Positions 15,523 to 23,349 of a stretch of DNA of 32,664 nt are shown piece by piece. The stretch comes from Trueperaceae bacterium. GTDB lineage: Bacteria > Deinococcota > Deinococci > Deinococcales > Trueperaceae. Below the pieces are notes generated by a model. That model was not told where the DNA came from. It saw nothing but the letters and a program-made list of their open reading frames with translations, and searched no databases. The stretch lies in contig JAVLCF010000010.1 in the NCBI GenBank assembly GCA_031581195.1, forward strand, positions 1-32,664, given 5' to 3'. Position 1 is the first letter of the stretch; every line of letters begins with the position of its first letter. Both the position numbers and the translations under genes were made by a program.

Positions 15523-16389
15523 CTACGCCGGCGCGACGTCGTCCGCGCCCTCCGGCCCCGTCGCGACGGGCGGGTCGGGCTGCGCCGTCCAGTCGCTCCA
15601 CGACCCGGCGTACAGGCGCGGCATCGCGAACCCGGCCACCACCGCCGCGAGCACGTCGTGCGCACCCGTGACGCCCGACCCGCAGTAGGCGATCGCGTCC
15701 CCCCCCTCCGCCAGCGGCGCGAACCGGGCCGCCAGGTCGTCGGCCGGCCGGAAGCGCCCGTCGTCGCGCAGGTTCTCCGCGAAGGGGCGGTTGACGGCGC
15801 CGGGCACGTGCCCCGCGAGCGGATCGATCGGCTCGACGTCGCCGCGGTAGCGTTCCGGCGCCCGGGCGTCCACGATCCACGTCCCCGGATCGGCGATCGC
15901 CGCGCGGACCTCCGCGCGGCTCGCGACGAGCGCAGGGTTCACCGTCGCGGTCGACGGCGCCGCCGCGTGGGTCGGCACCTCCGCCGTCAACGGGTGCCCC
16001 GCCGCCCGCCAGGCGGGGATCCCCCCGTCCAGCACCCGGACGGAGCCCCGACCGATCCAGTGCAGCAACCACCAGACGCGGGCGGCGAAGGCGCCCCCCG
16101 CGTCGTCGTACGCGACGACCTCGTGCGCGTCGCCGATCCCCGCCGCCCCGAGCCGCGCCGCGAAGGCGTCGGGGTCGGGCAGCGGGTGGCGACCCCCGAC
16201 CCGGTCGTCGCGCAGCGGGCCGGAGAGGTCGTCGTCCAGATGCAGGTAGATCGCGCCGGGCAGGTGCGCCCCTTCGTAGGCGCGCCGGCCCGCCTCGGGA
16301 TCGGCGAGCGCGAAGCGGGCGTCGATGATCCGCAGCGTGGGGTCGTGGAGGCGTCCGGCGAGGGTGTCGACGTCGATCAGGGGCGGCAT
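15523..16389 (-). CDS. Thiosulfate / 3-mercaptopyruvate sulfurtransferase
   Basis: This 288-residue protein has two rhodanese domains. The N-terminal one (about 1-130) is inactive in form and carries the YEGAHLPGAIYLHLDDDLSG family stretch. The C-terminal one has IVDARAPERYRG, DPLAGHVPGAVNRP and the active-site loop CGSGVTG with Cys236. A CGSGVT loop points to the mercaptopyruvate type (MST/SseA) rather than the CRKGVT thiosulfate type. It transfers sulfane sulfur to thiols or cyanide in the cytosol. The ATG at 16389 follows TAGACT by five bases, a -10 box lying across the stop codon of the upstream MFS gene. Confidence 0.93.
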   Translation of the reverse strand: MPPLIDVDTLAGRLHDPTLRIIDARFALADPEAGRRAYEGAHLPGAIYLHLDDDLSGPLRDDRVGGRHPLPDPDAFAARLGAAGIGDAHEVVAYDDAGGAFAARVWWLLHWIGRGSVRVLDGGIPAWRAAGHPLTAEVPTHAAAPSTATVNPALVASRAEVRAAIADPGTWIVDARAPERYRGDVEPIDPLAGHVPGAVNRPFAENLRDDGRFRPADDLAARFAPLAEGGDAIAYCGSGVTGAHDVLAAVVAGFAMPRLYAGSWSDWTAQPDPPVATGPEGADDVAPA

Positions 16390-16392
16390 GCG

Positions 16393-17655
16393 TCAGTCTA
16401 GCGTCGCGGCGTCCGGCTCGGCCCGACGCCCGGCGTGCGGGAAGCGGCGCAACGTCGCGACGACGATCGACAGGGCCGCGACGAGGAACGCCGACCCCGC
16501 CAGGAACGGGGCGCCCGGCAGCTCCACGAGCGCCCCGTCGCCGGAGAAGGCGGCGAACAGGCCGCCGGACACGAGCGGCGCCAGCACGGCCGTGGCGCTG
16601 ATCGCCGACGTGAGGGTGCCCTGCACCGTGCCCTGCTCCTCCGGGCGGACGCTGCCCGCCACGAGGCCTTGGATGGCGGGGCCCGCCACCCCCCCGAGCG
16701 CCGTGACGGCGATGACCGCCAACAACGTCCCCCCCGTCGGCGCGAGGGCGTAACCGACGTAGCCGAGCGCGGACACCGACAGACCCACGAGGATCGTGCG
16801 GCGCTCCCCGATGCGGGCCACCAGCGGGCGCACCAGGACCCCCTGCACGAGCGCCGCCATGACGCCGACCAACGCCAGCGCGAGGCCGTTCTCCTGCGGC
16901 CCCCACGCGTAGCGGTAATCGGTGTAGAGCACGAAGACGGTCTCGAGACCCCGTTGCGCGAGGCTGAAGAACACGAAGGCGCCGGCCAGGCCCGCCACGA
17001 CCGGGTAGGCGCGCAACCCCGCCAGCGCCCGGAAGGGATCGATGCGGTTCCACGCGAACGCCCGCCGGCGCTCCGGGGGGAGCGACTCGGGCAGCACGAA
17101 CGCCCCGTACAGCACCCCGATCGCCGCGACCCCCGCGGAGGCGTAGAACGGCACGCGGAGGCCGAAGCCCCCGAGCAGACCGCCGAGGGCGGGCCCGAGG
17201 ATGAAGCCAAGCCCGAACGCGACCCCCACGAAGCCGAAGTTCCGGGCGCGCGTCTGCGGCGTCGAGACGTCGGCGATGTAGGCGTTCGCCGCGGTGATCG
17301 TCGCGCCCGTCACGCCAGCCAGCGTCCGCCCCACGAACGCCCAGAGGAGGGTCGGGGCGAGCGCCAACACCAGGTAGCTGGCGCTGAACAACGACAGCGC
17401 CAAGAGGATCACCGTGCGGCGCCCGAAGCGGTCGGACAACGCGCCGACGAGCGGCGCGAACAGGAACTGCATCAGGGCGTACACCGCGGCGAGGGCGGCG
17501 TACCAGGGCGCCGCGGCGCTGGCGTCCCCGCCGAGGAAGTCCGCGACGAGGCCGGGCAGGACGGGAATGACGATGCCGATGCCGAGGATGTCGAGGAACA
17601 ACACCACCAGCACGAACGCCACGCCCGCCCTGCGTCCCTTGCGCGACTCCTCCAT
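16393..17655 (-). CDS. TetA-like MFS transporter
   Basis: This 420-residue protein has about 12 transmembrane segments. It has the DHA1/TetA layout: FLDILGIGIVIPVLP in TM1, a full motif A GALSDRFGRRTVIL after TM2 and GRTLAGVTGATITAANAYIADVS in TM4. These match proton-coupled tetracycline exporters and their uncharacterised relatives; resistance cannot be concluded from sequence. The ATG at 17655 is preceded by GGGGAGGGGAGGGG, and a TAGCAT box lies about 35 bases upstream, so unlike its neighbours this gene has a real leader. It is divergent from the RNA methyltransferase gene. Confidence 0.88.
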   Translation of the reverse strand: MEESRKGRRAGVAFVLVVLFLDILGIGIVIPVLPGLVADFLGGDASAAAPWYAALAAVYALMQFLFAPLVGALSDRFGRRTVILLALSLFSASYLVLALAPTLLWAFVGRTLAGVTGATITAANAYIADVSTPQTRARNFGFVGVAFGLGFILGPALGGLLGGFGLRVPFYASAGVAAIGVLYGAFVLPESLPPERRRAFAWNRIDPFRALAGLRAYPVVAGLAGAFVFFSLAQRGLETVFVLYTDYRYAWGPQENGLALALVGVMAALVQGVLVRPLVARIGERRTILVGLSVSALGYVGYALAPTGGTLLAVIAVTALGGVAGPAIQGLVAGSVRPEEQGTVQGTLTSAISATAVLAPLVSGGLFAAFSGDGALVELPGAPFLAGSAFLVAALSIVVATLRRFPHAGRRAEPDAATLD

Positions 17656-17690
17656 GCCCCTCCCCTCCCCGCGCCGAGCGCGACCCGGGG

Positions 17691-17696
17691 ATGCTA
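17691..17696 (-). promoter_or_regulatory. Putative -10 box for the TetA-like gene
   Basis: TAGCAT on the minus strand would start transcription near 17684, about 29 bases before the ATG, with the purine-rich ribosome-binding site in between. No clear -35 box is seen. Confidence 0.4.
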
Positions 17697-17752
17697 GCAC
17701 CGCGTCGGCCGGTGCGGTCGCCGCGCCGGCCGGCGCGTCCCAGGCGCGCGGG

Positions 17753-17758
17753 TAGCAT
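17753..17758 (+). promoter_or_regulatory. -10 box of a leaderless promoter (RNA methyltransferase)
   Basis: TAGCAT lies six bases before the GTG at 17765. The 18 bases from GGGTAGCATG to the GTG match the DUF454 start region at 19143-19160 at 16 positions. Confidence 0.55.
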
Positions 17759-17764
17759 GGCGGC

Positions 17765-18565
17765 GTGCCGACCCCCGACGTCGAGAGCCCCAAGAACCCG
17801 CGCATCAAGGCGCTCGTGCGGCTCCGCGAGCGGCGCGAGCGGGCGCGGACCGGACGGACGCTGGTCGAGGGCGCCCGCGAGGTCCGGCGCGCCGTCGAGG
17901 CCGGCCTGGCCATCGACGCCGTCTACGTCTCCGAGCCGCTGCTCGGGGAGGCGGGGCGGGCCGCGCTCGCCGACCTCGCGACGCCGACCCCCACGACCGT
18001 CGCGCCCGACGCGTTCGCGCGGCTCAGCCTCCGGCAGCACCCCGACGGCGTCGCCGCGGTCGTCGAGGTGCCCCGCCGCGCGCTGGCGGACGTCGCGCTC
18101 CCCCCGAACGCGTTGGTCGTCGTCGCGGTCGGCGCGGAGAAACCCGGCAACCTCGGTGCGCTGGTCCGCAGCGCCGACGCCGCCGGTGCCGACGCCGTCC
18201 TCGCCGTCGGCGGGGAGGGCACCGACCCGTGGAACCCGCACGTCGTGCGGGCCAGCATGGGCAGCGTCTTCGCCGTCCCGACGCTGCCGTGCGACGCGGG
18301 CGACGCCCACGCGTGGCTGGCGGCGCGGGGCCTGCGGCGCGTCGCGACGACCCCGCACGCGCGGGACGTCTACTGGGACGCCGACCTGCGCGGCCCGACC
18401 GCGCTCCTGCTCGGCGCGGAACACGCCGGCCTCCCCGCCGCCTGGCGGGCGGCCGCCGACGCCGAGGTGCGCGTCCCCATGACGGGCGCCGCCGACAGCC
18501 TCAACCTCTCCGTCACCGGCGCCCTGCTGCTCTTCGAAGCGGCCCGGCAACGCCGCACCCCCTGA
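17765..18565 (+). CDS. SpoU/TrmH-family RNA 2'-O-methyltransferase
   Basis: This is a 266-residue SPOUT enzyme that methylates a ribose 2'-OH in rRNA or tRNA with S-adenosylmethionine. The N-terminal 100 residues (NPRIKALVRLRERRERARTG, then LVEGAREV) form the substrate-binding domain seen in RlmB, TsnR and AviRb relatives. Motif 1 is EKPGNLGALVRSADAAGAD with Asn129 and Arg135, motif 2 is LLLGAEHAGL (214-223), and motif 3 is SLNLSVTGALLLFEA (245-259). The target nucleotide is not predictable. The GTG start is set by the leaderless -10 box. Confidence 0.92.
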   Translation: MPTPDVESPKNPRIKALVRLRERRERARTGRTLVEGAREVRRAVEAGLAIDAVYVSEPLLGEAGRAALADLATPTPTTVAPDAFARLSLRQHPDGVAAVVEVPRRALADVALPPNALVVVAVGAEKPGNLGALVRSADAAGADAVLAVGGEGTDPWNPHVVRASMGSVFAVPTLPCDAGDAHAWLAARGLRRVATTPHARDVYWDADLRGPTALLLGAEHAGLPAAWRAAADAEVRVPMTGAADSLNLSVTGALLLFEAARQRRTP

Positions 18566-18575
18566 AGGAGGTCCG

Positions 18576-18968
18576 ATGCACGACGCCCTCACCCCCACCG
18601 GTTTCGTCGCCTTCCGTCCCGTCGAGGACCTCGCCGCCTCGCGCGACTTCTACGTCCGCGACCTGGGCCTCACCGTCGCTCGGGACCAGGGCGCCTGCCT
18701 CGTCCTGCGCGTCGCGGAACGCGCCTACCTGGGGTTGTGCCAACGCGGCTACGACGGGCACGACGGCGTCCCGCCGGGCGAGGACCGAGCGATCACGACC
18801 CTCCTCGTCGAGGACGTCGCCGCCGCCCACGACCGGCTTCGGCGGCTCGGGGTGGAGGTCGACGGGCCGCCCCGGCACCACCCGACGTTCGCCATCACGC
18901 ACTTCTTCGCGCGCGACCCCGACGGACACCGCGTCGAGATCCAACGCTTCGACGAGCCGCTCCCCTGA
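18576..18968 (+). CDS. VOC (glyoxalase/bleomycin-resistance fold) protein
   Basis: This is a 130-residue single VOC module pair: FVAFRPVEDLAASRDFYVRDLGLTV at the N-terminus, VEDVAAAHDRLRRLGV in the middle and FARDPDGHRVEIQRF at the end, where Glu and the DPDGH loop are typical of metal-binding members. The substrate cannot be inferred. It has a near-perfect AAGGAGGT ribosome-binding site ten bases after the methyltransferase stop, so it is the second gene of that transcript. The next gene starts directly at its stop (TGAATG). Confidence 0.88.
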   Translation: MHDALTPTGFVAFRPVEDLAASRDFYVRDLGLTVARDQGACLVLRVAERAYLGLCQRGYDGHDGVPPGEDRAITTLLVEDVAAAHDRLRRLGVEVDGPPRHHPTFAITHFFARDPDGHRVEIQRFDEPLP

Positions 18969-19148
18969 ATGGCGCGACGCGAACGCGGGCGCTCCCGCAC
19001 CGCCCTCCCCACGAAGACCTGCGCGCACTGCGGCCGCCCCTTCGCGTGGCGGCGCAAGTGGGCGCGCGACTGGGAGGCGGTACGCTTCTGCTCGACGCGC
19101 TGCCGCAGCGACGCCGCCCGCGCGCGGCGCGGGGGGACGGACGGGTAG
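18969..19148 (+). CDS. Small DUF2256-family zinc-finger protein
   Basis: This 59-residue protein is easily missed because of its length. It reads TKTCAHCGRPFAWRRKWARD in the core, then FCSTRCR: two CxxC pairs (Cys18/Cys21, Cys41/Cys45) around the FxWRxKW signature of DUF2256. The family is widespread, short and of unknown function, probably a structural zinc fold. It starts immediately after the VOC stop with no spacer, and its TAG stop is part of the TAGCAT -10 box for the next gene. Confidence 0.88.
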   Translation: MARRERGRSRTALPTKTCAHCGRPFAWRRKWARDWEAVRFCSTRCRSDAARARRGGTDG

Positions 19149-19151
19149 CAT
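19146..19151 (+). promoter_or_regulatory. -10 box of a leaderless promoter (DUF454 gene)
   Basis: TAGCAT overlaps the TAG stop of the DUF2256 gene and lies six bases before the GTG at 19158. Confidence 0.5.
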
Positions 19152-19157
19152 GAGGGC

Positions 19158-19637
19158 GTGAGTCCGGCGAGCGACCCCACCCCCGACGACGCGCCGCAGG
19201 ACGCGCCCCCCGACGCACCGACCGATCCGGGCCTCGCGCACGACCACGTCGTCGCGAACCCGGTCGTGCGCGGCGTCCTCGTCGCCCTCGGGTGGACGGC
19301 GGTGGCGCTCGGCGCGATCGGCGTGGTGCTGCCCGGCTGGCCGACGACCGTCTGGCTGCTCGTCGCCGCCTACTTCTTCGCCCGCTCCAGCCCCCGGTTC
19401 CTGCGGTGGTTGTTGCGCCACCGGATCTTCGGTCCGCTGGTGCGCGACATCCGCGCGGGCTTGGGGCTGCCGGCGCGCGCGAAGGCGTTCGCGATCTCCA
19501 TGATCGTGCTGTTCGCCGGGTCGAGCAGCGTCCTCGTCGGCCTCGCGCAACCGCTGATCGGGGTCGTGATCGCAGGGGTCGGCGCGATCGGGATCGGCTC
19601 CATCCTGCGGATGCCGACCCGTCCCGCCCGCGACTGA
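19158..19637 (+). CDS. DUF454 (YbaN-like) inner-membrane protein
   Basis: This is a 159-residue protein. A 35-residue Asp/Pro-rich N-terminus is followed by the DUF454 core: LGWTAVALGAIGVVLPGWPTT, the family signature, then AAYFFARSSPRFLRWLLRH and a loop with FGPLVRDIR and ARAKAFA. About four transmembrane segments are visible. The family is common and of unknown function. The GTG start follows TAGCAT by six bases. It converges on the DUF3084 gene with 16 bases between stops and no U-rich terminator. Confidence 0.88.
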   Translation: MSPASDPTPDDAPQDAPPDAPTDPGLAHDHVVANPVVRGVLVALGWTAVALGAIGVVLPGWPTTVWLLVAAYFFARSSPRFLRWLLRHRIFGPLVRDIRAGLGLPARAKAFAISMIVLFAGSSSVLVGLAQPLIGVVIAGVGAIGIGSILRMPTRPARD

Positions 19638-19653
19638 GCGGGCCGACGCCGCC

Positions 19654-21135
19654 TCAATCCAGCATCACGAACTCGAGGTCGGCGGGCCCGCCCCGCGTGA
19701 CGTCCTCGAGGACCCACACCCCGATCGTCACGGGGCCGGTGCGCCGCAACATCAGGCCGGCGAACGCCTCCTCCGTCAACGTCGGGTAGCGCGGGAGTTG
19801 GAACTCGTCGAGGCCCGCGCGCCGCAACGCCGCGAGCGCCTCGGTCTTCAGGGACGCGAGCGTCGTACGGAGGTCCGCCTGGCTGGTCGGCAGCTCCCGC
19901 GTCCCGAGGTGCACCTCGCGCGTCACCAGCAGCGTCCCGGCCGTCATGACGCGTTCGTCCTCGAACGCCTCGACGACGACGGCGACCTCCAGCGGGGAGA
20001 ACTGGTTGCGGGGGGACAACAGCCGCACCAGGTCCGCGCCGGGCGTGGCGGTGATGGCGTCGACGAGGATCGCGATCTGGTCGGCGCGGAGGACGACCTC
20101 CCCCGCCCCACGCCGGGCGGTGCTTTCGCTGGCGCGGTCGACGAACGCCTCCAACGCCGCGCGGGCGCCGGCGGCGTCCTCCGCCGCGATGGAGCCGCTG
20201 TAGATCAGTTCCCCCGCCTCGAACGTCACGTCGCCGGAGGCGGCGCGCTCCACTTCGCTCTGCACCTCGTTGAGCCGTCGCGACTGCGCTTCGAGGCGCT
20301 GCGTGAGGTCGTCCACCTGCGCCTGCAGCGCCTCGGCCCGCTCCCCCGCATCGACGATGCGCGCCTCGAGGCCGGCGTTGAGGTCCTCGAGGCGGTCGTT
20401 GCGGGCGGCGAGGTCGGCGTTGGCGTCGGTCAGCGAAGCGTTGGAGGTCGCCAGGTCGCGGTTCTCCCGCCGCAACGCTTCGCTCTCCTCCTCCAGCCGC
20501 GCGCCCTCCTGCTCGAGAACGGTGATGGCGTCCTGCAGCTGCACGACCTCCGCGCGGGCGACGGCGACCTCCGACTGCGCCGCATCGCGTTCGGCGAGGG
20601 CGGCGTCGCGGGCCGCCCGCACGTCGCCCAGGTCCGCTTCGGTGGCGGCGAGGTCCTCCTCGAGGCCAGCGAGGTCGTCGCGCAGCACGTCGCTCTGGGC
20701 GCGGATCGCGTCGCGTTCCGCGGCGGCGGCGTCGCGCGCGGCGAGCGCCGCGTCGCGCGCCGCTTCGGCGCTGGTGATGGTCGCGCGCGCCTCCTCGAGC
20801 TCCTGCCCGAGCGCCCCGAGTTCCTCCCGGAGGCGGTCGATCTCGCCCGCGAGGCTGCGTTCCTGGTCCTGCAGGCGACTGAGCTCCTGCGCGGTGCGTT
20901 GCGCGTTGAGCAGCGTCCGCGTGGCGTTCTGGAAGGCGAGGGCGAGGACGAGCAGCGTCGCGACCATGATGAGGATGCCGGCGAGCACGCCGATGACCTG
21001 CCCCGTGCGCTTCGGGCGCGCCCCGAGGATCGTGAGGCGGCGGCGGCCCGCCCACGTCCCGAGCCGGTCGCCGGCCCAGGCGATCACGCCGGCGAGGGAC
21101 GCCAACAACAGGCCGAGCCCGAGGAGGTAGATCAC
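19654..21135 (-). CDS. DUF3084 coiled-coil membrane protein
   Basis: This is a 493-residue protein. Two N-terminal transmembrane segments (about 1-20 and 47-69) flank GDRLGTWAGRRRLTILGARP, the DUF3084 hallmark. A long heptad-rich coiled coil follows (about 75-295), full of Ala, Glu, Arg and Leu, then a globular DUF3084 domain (about 310-493). The family is known mainly from cyanobacteria and Deinococcota, with no established function. The GTG at 21135 has GGAGG seven bases upstream; an ATG at 21237 would overlap lptB by 44 bases and has no such site. It follows lptB directly, so a role in envelope maintenance is an inference. Confidence 0.88.
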   Translation of the reverse strand: MIYLLGLGLLLASLAGVIAWAGDRLGTWAGRRRLTILGARPKRTGQVIGVLAGILIMVATLLVLALAFQNATRTLLNAQRTAQELSRLQDQERSLAGEIDRLREELGALGQELEEARATITSAEAARDAALAARDAAAAERDAIRAQSDVLRDDLAGLEEDLAATEADLGDVRAARDAALAERDAAQSEVAVARAEVVQLQDAITVLEQEGARLEEESEALRRENRDLATSNASLTDANADLAARNDRLEDLNAGLEARIVDAGERAEALQAQVDDLTQRLEAQSRRLNEVQSEVERAASGDVTFEAGELIYSGSIAAEDAAGARAALEAFVDRASESTARRGAGEVVLRADQIAILVDAITATPGADLVRLLSPRNQFSPLEVAVVVEAFEDERVMTAGTLLVTREVHLGTRELPTSQADLRTTLASLKTEALAALRRAGLDEFQLPRYPTLTEEAFAGLMLRRTGPVTIGVWVLEDVTRGGPADLEFVMLD

Positions 21136-21193
21136 GTGGGGCCTCCGGCGGTGCGGCGGCGGGCGGGGGCGGCGGAACGGGCCACGGCGCGCC

Positions 21194-21988
21194 TCAGAGC
21201 CGGAAGTCGCGCCCGAGGTAGGTGCTTCGGACGTCATCGTCGGCGGCGAACGCCTCCGGCGTGCCGTCGAAGCGGATGGTGCCGTCGAACATCAGCACCA
21301 CGCGGTCGGCGATCGCGACGGTCTCGCGGACGCTGTGGTCGGTGAGGAACACCCCGAGGCCGCGCCGTTCGCGCAGGTCGCGGACGAGGTCCTGAATCTC
21401 GCGGATCGATTTCGGGTCGACGCCGGTGAACGGTTCGTCGAGCAGGATGAAGGCGGGATCGATCGTGAGGCTCCGGGCGATCTCGAGGCGGCGTCGTTCG
21501 CCCCCCGACAGGGTGTCGGCGCGCTGGTCGGCGAGACCGAGCAGCCCGAACTCGTCGAGGAGGGCGTCCGCCCGCGCAAAGCGCGCCTCGCGGTCCCGCT
21601 CGTGGAACTCGAGGATGGCGAGGAGGTTGTCGCGGACGCTCATGCGCCGGAAGGCGCTGGGTTCCTGCGCGAGGTAGCCGAGGCCCGCGCGCGCCCGTCG
21701 GTGCATCGGCCAGCGGGTGACGTCGCGACCCGCCAGCTCGATGCGGCCGGCGTCGGGACGCACGAAGCCGACCATCATGTAGAAGCTGGTGGTCTTCCCC
21801 GCGCCGTTGGGCCCGAGCAGCGCCACGATCTCGCCGGGGTCGAGCGCCAGGTCGACGCCCCCGACCACGGTCCGGCCGCCGTAGCGCTTGACGAGGCCGG
21901 ACGCGCGGAGCGACGGGCCGGCCGCGCGCGCCGCCTCGTGCGCGTCGCGGGCGGGAGGCCCGTCGCCGTCGGGGGTCACGACCTCCAT
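21194..21988 (-). CDS. lptB: LptB-type ABC transporter ATPase
   Basis: This 264-residue ATPase has Walker A GPNGAGKT (59-66), Q-loop [18 protein letters not shown] (typical of LptB), signature [13 protein letters not shown], Walker [14 protein letters not shown] and the LptB-like switch TDHSVRET with His218. In diderm bacteria LptB drives lipopolysaccharide transport with LptF and LptG. No Lpt permease is in the window, and Deinococcota usually lack classical LPS, so the cargo may be another lipid. A 27-residue N-terminal extension precedes the ATPase core. The ATG at 21988 follows TAGCCT by seven bases, suggesting a leaderless mRNA. Confidence 0.88.
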   Translation of the reverse strand: MEVVTPDGDGPPARDAHEAARAAGPSLRASGLVKRYGGRTVVGGVDLALDPGEIVALLGPNGAGKTTSFYMMVGFVRPDAGRIELAGRDVTRWPMHRRARAGLGYLAQEPSAFRRMSVRDNLLAILEFHERDREARFARADALLDEFGLLGLADQRADTLSGGERRRLEIARSLTIDPAFILLDEPFTGVDPKSIREIQDLVRDLRERRGLGVFLTDHSVRETVAIADRVVLMFDGTIRFDGTPEAFAADDDVRSTYLGRDFRL

Positions 21989-21995
21989 GGGCGGG

Positions 21996-22001
21996 AGGCT
22001 A
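21996..22001 (-). promoter_or_regulatory. -10 box of a leaderless promoter (lptB)
   Basis: TAGCCT on the minus strand lies seven bases before the ATG at 21988, just downstream of the aceF stop. Confidence 0.5.
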
Positions 22002-22028
22002 CCACGCCCCCCGCCCCCTCCGGGCGCG

Positions 22029-23336
22029 TCAGGCGCCGACCTGCAACAGGAACGGTTCCTCGACCGCTTCGGCGATCCACCGCAGGAACCGCGCGGCGCT
22101 CGCGCCGTCGATGAGGCGGTGGTCGTACGACACCGACAGCGGCATGATCTGGGTCGGGACGAAGCGGCCCTCCGCCTCGCTCCAGACGGGCGCCGTCCGA
22201 CCGCGCGACACGCCGAGGATGGCGACCTCGGGGGGGGCGACGATCGGCGTGAAGCCGGTCCCGCCGATCCCGCCGAGGTTGCTGACGCTGAAGGTGCCGC
22301 CCTGCATGTCGTCGGGCTTCAATTTGCGGTCGCGAGCCTTCGCCGCGAGCTCCCCGAGTTCGCCGGCGAGCTCCAGGACGCTCTTGCGGTCGGCGTCCTT
22401 GATCACCGGCACCAGCAGGCCGGCGTCGGTGTCGACCGCCACGCCGACGTTGACGTAGGACTTGTAGACGATCTCCTGCGCCGCGGTGTCGATCGAGGCG
22501 TTGAAGTCCGGGAAGCGGCGGAGGGCGGCGGCGACGATCGCGACGAGCATCGCGGTCGGCGTGAGTTTGACGCCCTGCGCTTCGGCGACCGGCTTGAAGC
22601 GCGTGCGCAACGCCTCGAAGCGGGTGGCGTCCGCCTCGTCGAAGTGCGTGACCATGGGCACCGTCGTCCAGGCCTGCGTCATGGAGCGGACGGTGGCCTT
22701 GCGGACGCCGTTCATGGGGACGCGTTCGGTTTCGCCCCACGCGGAGAAGTCCGGCAGGGGAGCCGCAGCGGGCGCGGCGGCGGGTGCGGCGGCGCGGGGC
22801 GCGCCCCCTTCGGCGAAGGCGCGGACGTCCTCGGCGGAGATGCGGCCCAGGATGCCGGAGCCCTGCACCGCGTGCAGGTCGACGCCGAGCTCCCGCGCGA
22901 GGCGCCGGACGCTGGGGGCGGCGGGCAACGCCGACGCGGCGTCGCTCACCGGCGCGGCGCTGACGCTCGGCGCGGCGCTGGGCGCGGGCGCCTCCGCAGC
23001 GGGTGCCTCCGCGGCCGGTGCGGCCGCATCGGGGGGCGCGGCGTCCTCGGGCGGGGCCGGTTCGGCGGGTGTCGCGGGGGCGGCGGCGGCCGCGTCGGCG
23101 TCTTCGTCGACGGTCGCGACGACCGCGCCGATGGGGACCTCCTGGCCCTCCTCCACCGCGACGTGCGTGATGGTGCCGGCGGCTTCCGCGGGGACCTCGA
23201 CGACCGCCTTGTCGGTCTCGAGCTCGAGGATCGGTTGGTCGACCTCGACGACGTCACCGACCGAGACGAGGACGGACACGACGGTGCCGGCGTCGATGCC
23301 TTCGCCGACTTCGGGGAGCTTGAGTTCCGTAGCCAT
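22029..23336 (-). CDS. aceF: Pyruvate dehydrogenase E2, dihydrolipoyl acetyltransferase
   Basis: This 435-residue protein passes acetyl groups from E1 to coenzyme A. One lipoyl domain (1-78) carries the lipoylated Lys43 in [10 protein letters not shown] flexible Ala/Pro/Glu linker (about 80-138) leads to a peripheral-subunit-binding domain (140-176, [12 protein letters not shown] and GRISAEDV). A second Ala/Pro linker precedes the catalytic domain (about 200-435) with [16 protein letters not shown] and the active site DHRLIDG containing His406 and Asp410. A single lipoyl domain is fewer than the three of E. coli. It starts 13 bases after aceE, with GGAG upstream. Confidence 0.96.
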   Translation of the reverse strand: MATELKLPEVGEGIDAGTVVSVLVSVGDVVEVDQPILELETDKAVVEVPAEAAGTITHVAVEEGQEVPIGAVVATVDEDADAAAAAPATPAEPAPPEDAAPPDAAAPAAEAPAAEAPAPSAAPSVSAAPVSDAASALPAAPSVRRLARELGVDLHAVQGSGILGRISAEDVRAFAEGGAPRAAAPAAAPAAAPLPDFSAWGETERVPMNGVRKATVRSMTQAWTTVPMVTHFDEADATRFEALRTRFKPVAEAQGVKLTPTAMLVAIVAAALRRFPDFNASIDTAAQEIVYKSYVNVGVAVDTDAGLLVPVIKDADRKSVLELAGELGELAAKARDRKLKPDDMQGGTFSVSNLGGIGGTGFTPIVAPPEVAILGVSRGRTAPVWSEAEGRFVPTQIMPLSVSYDHRLIDGASAARFLRWIAEAVEEPFLLQVGA

Positions 23337-23349
23337 GGTTCGTCTCCGT

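Noticed and set aside
16393-17655. Calling the TetA-like MFS gene a tetracycline resistance gene
   Set aside because: Motifs place it in the wider DHA1 group only; the substrate cannot be concluded from sequence and the context shows no resistance island.
14774-18598. A 1274-codon minus-strand frame across several genes
   Set aside because: It spans the hemolysin III, sulfurtransferase, MFS and methyltransferase genes in a wrong frame and has Arg/Gly-rich composition without any domain.
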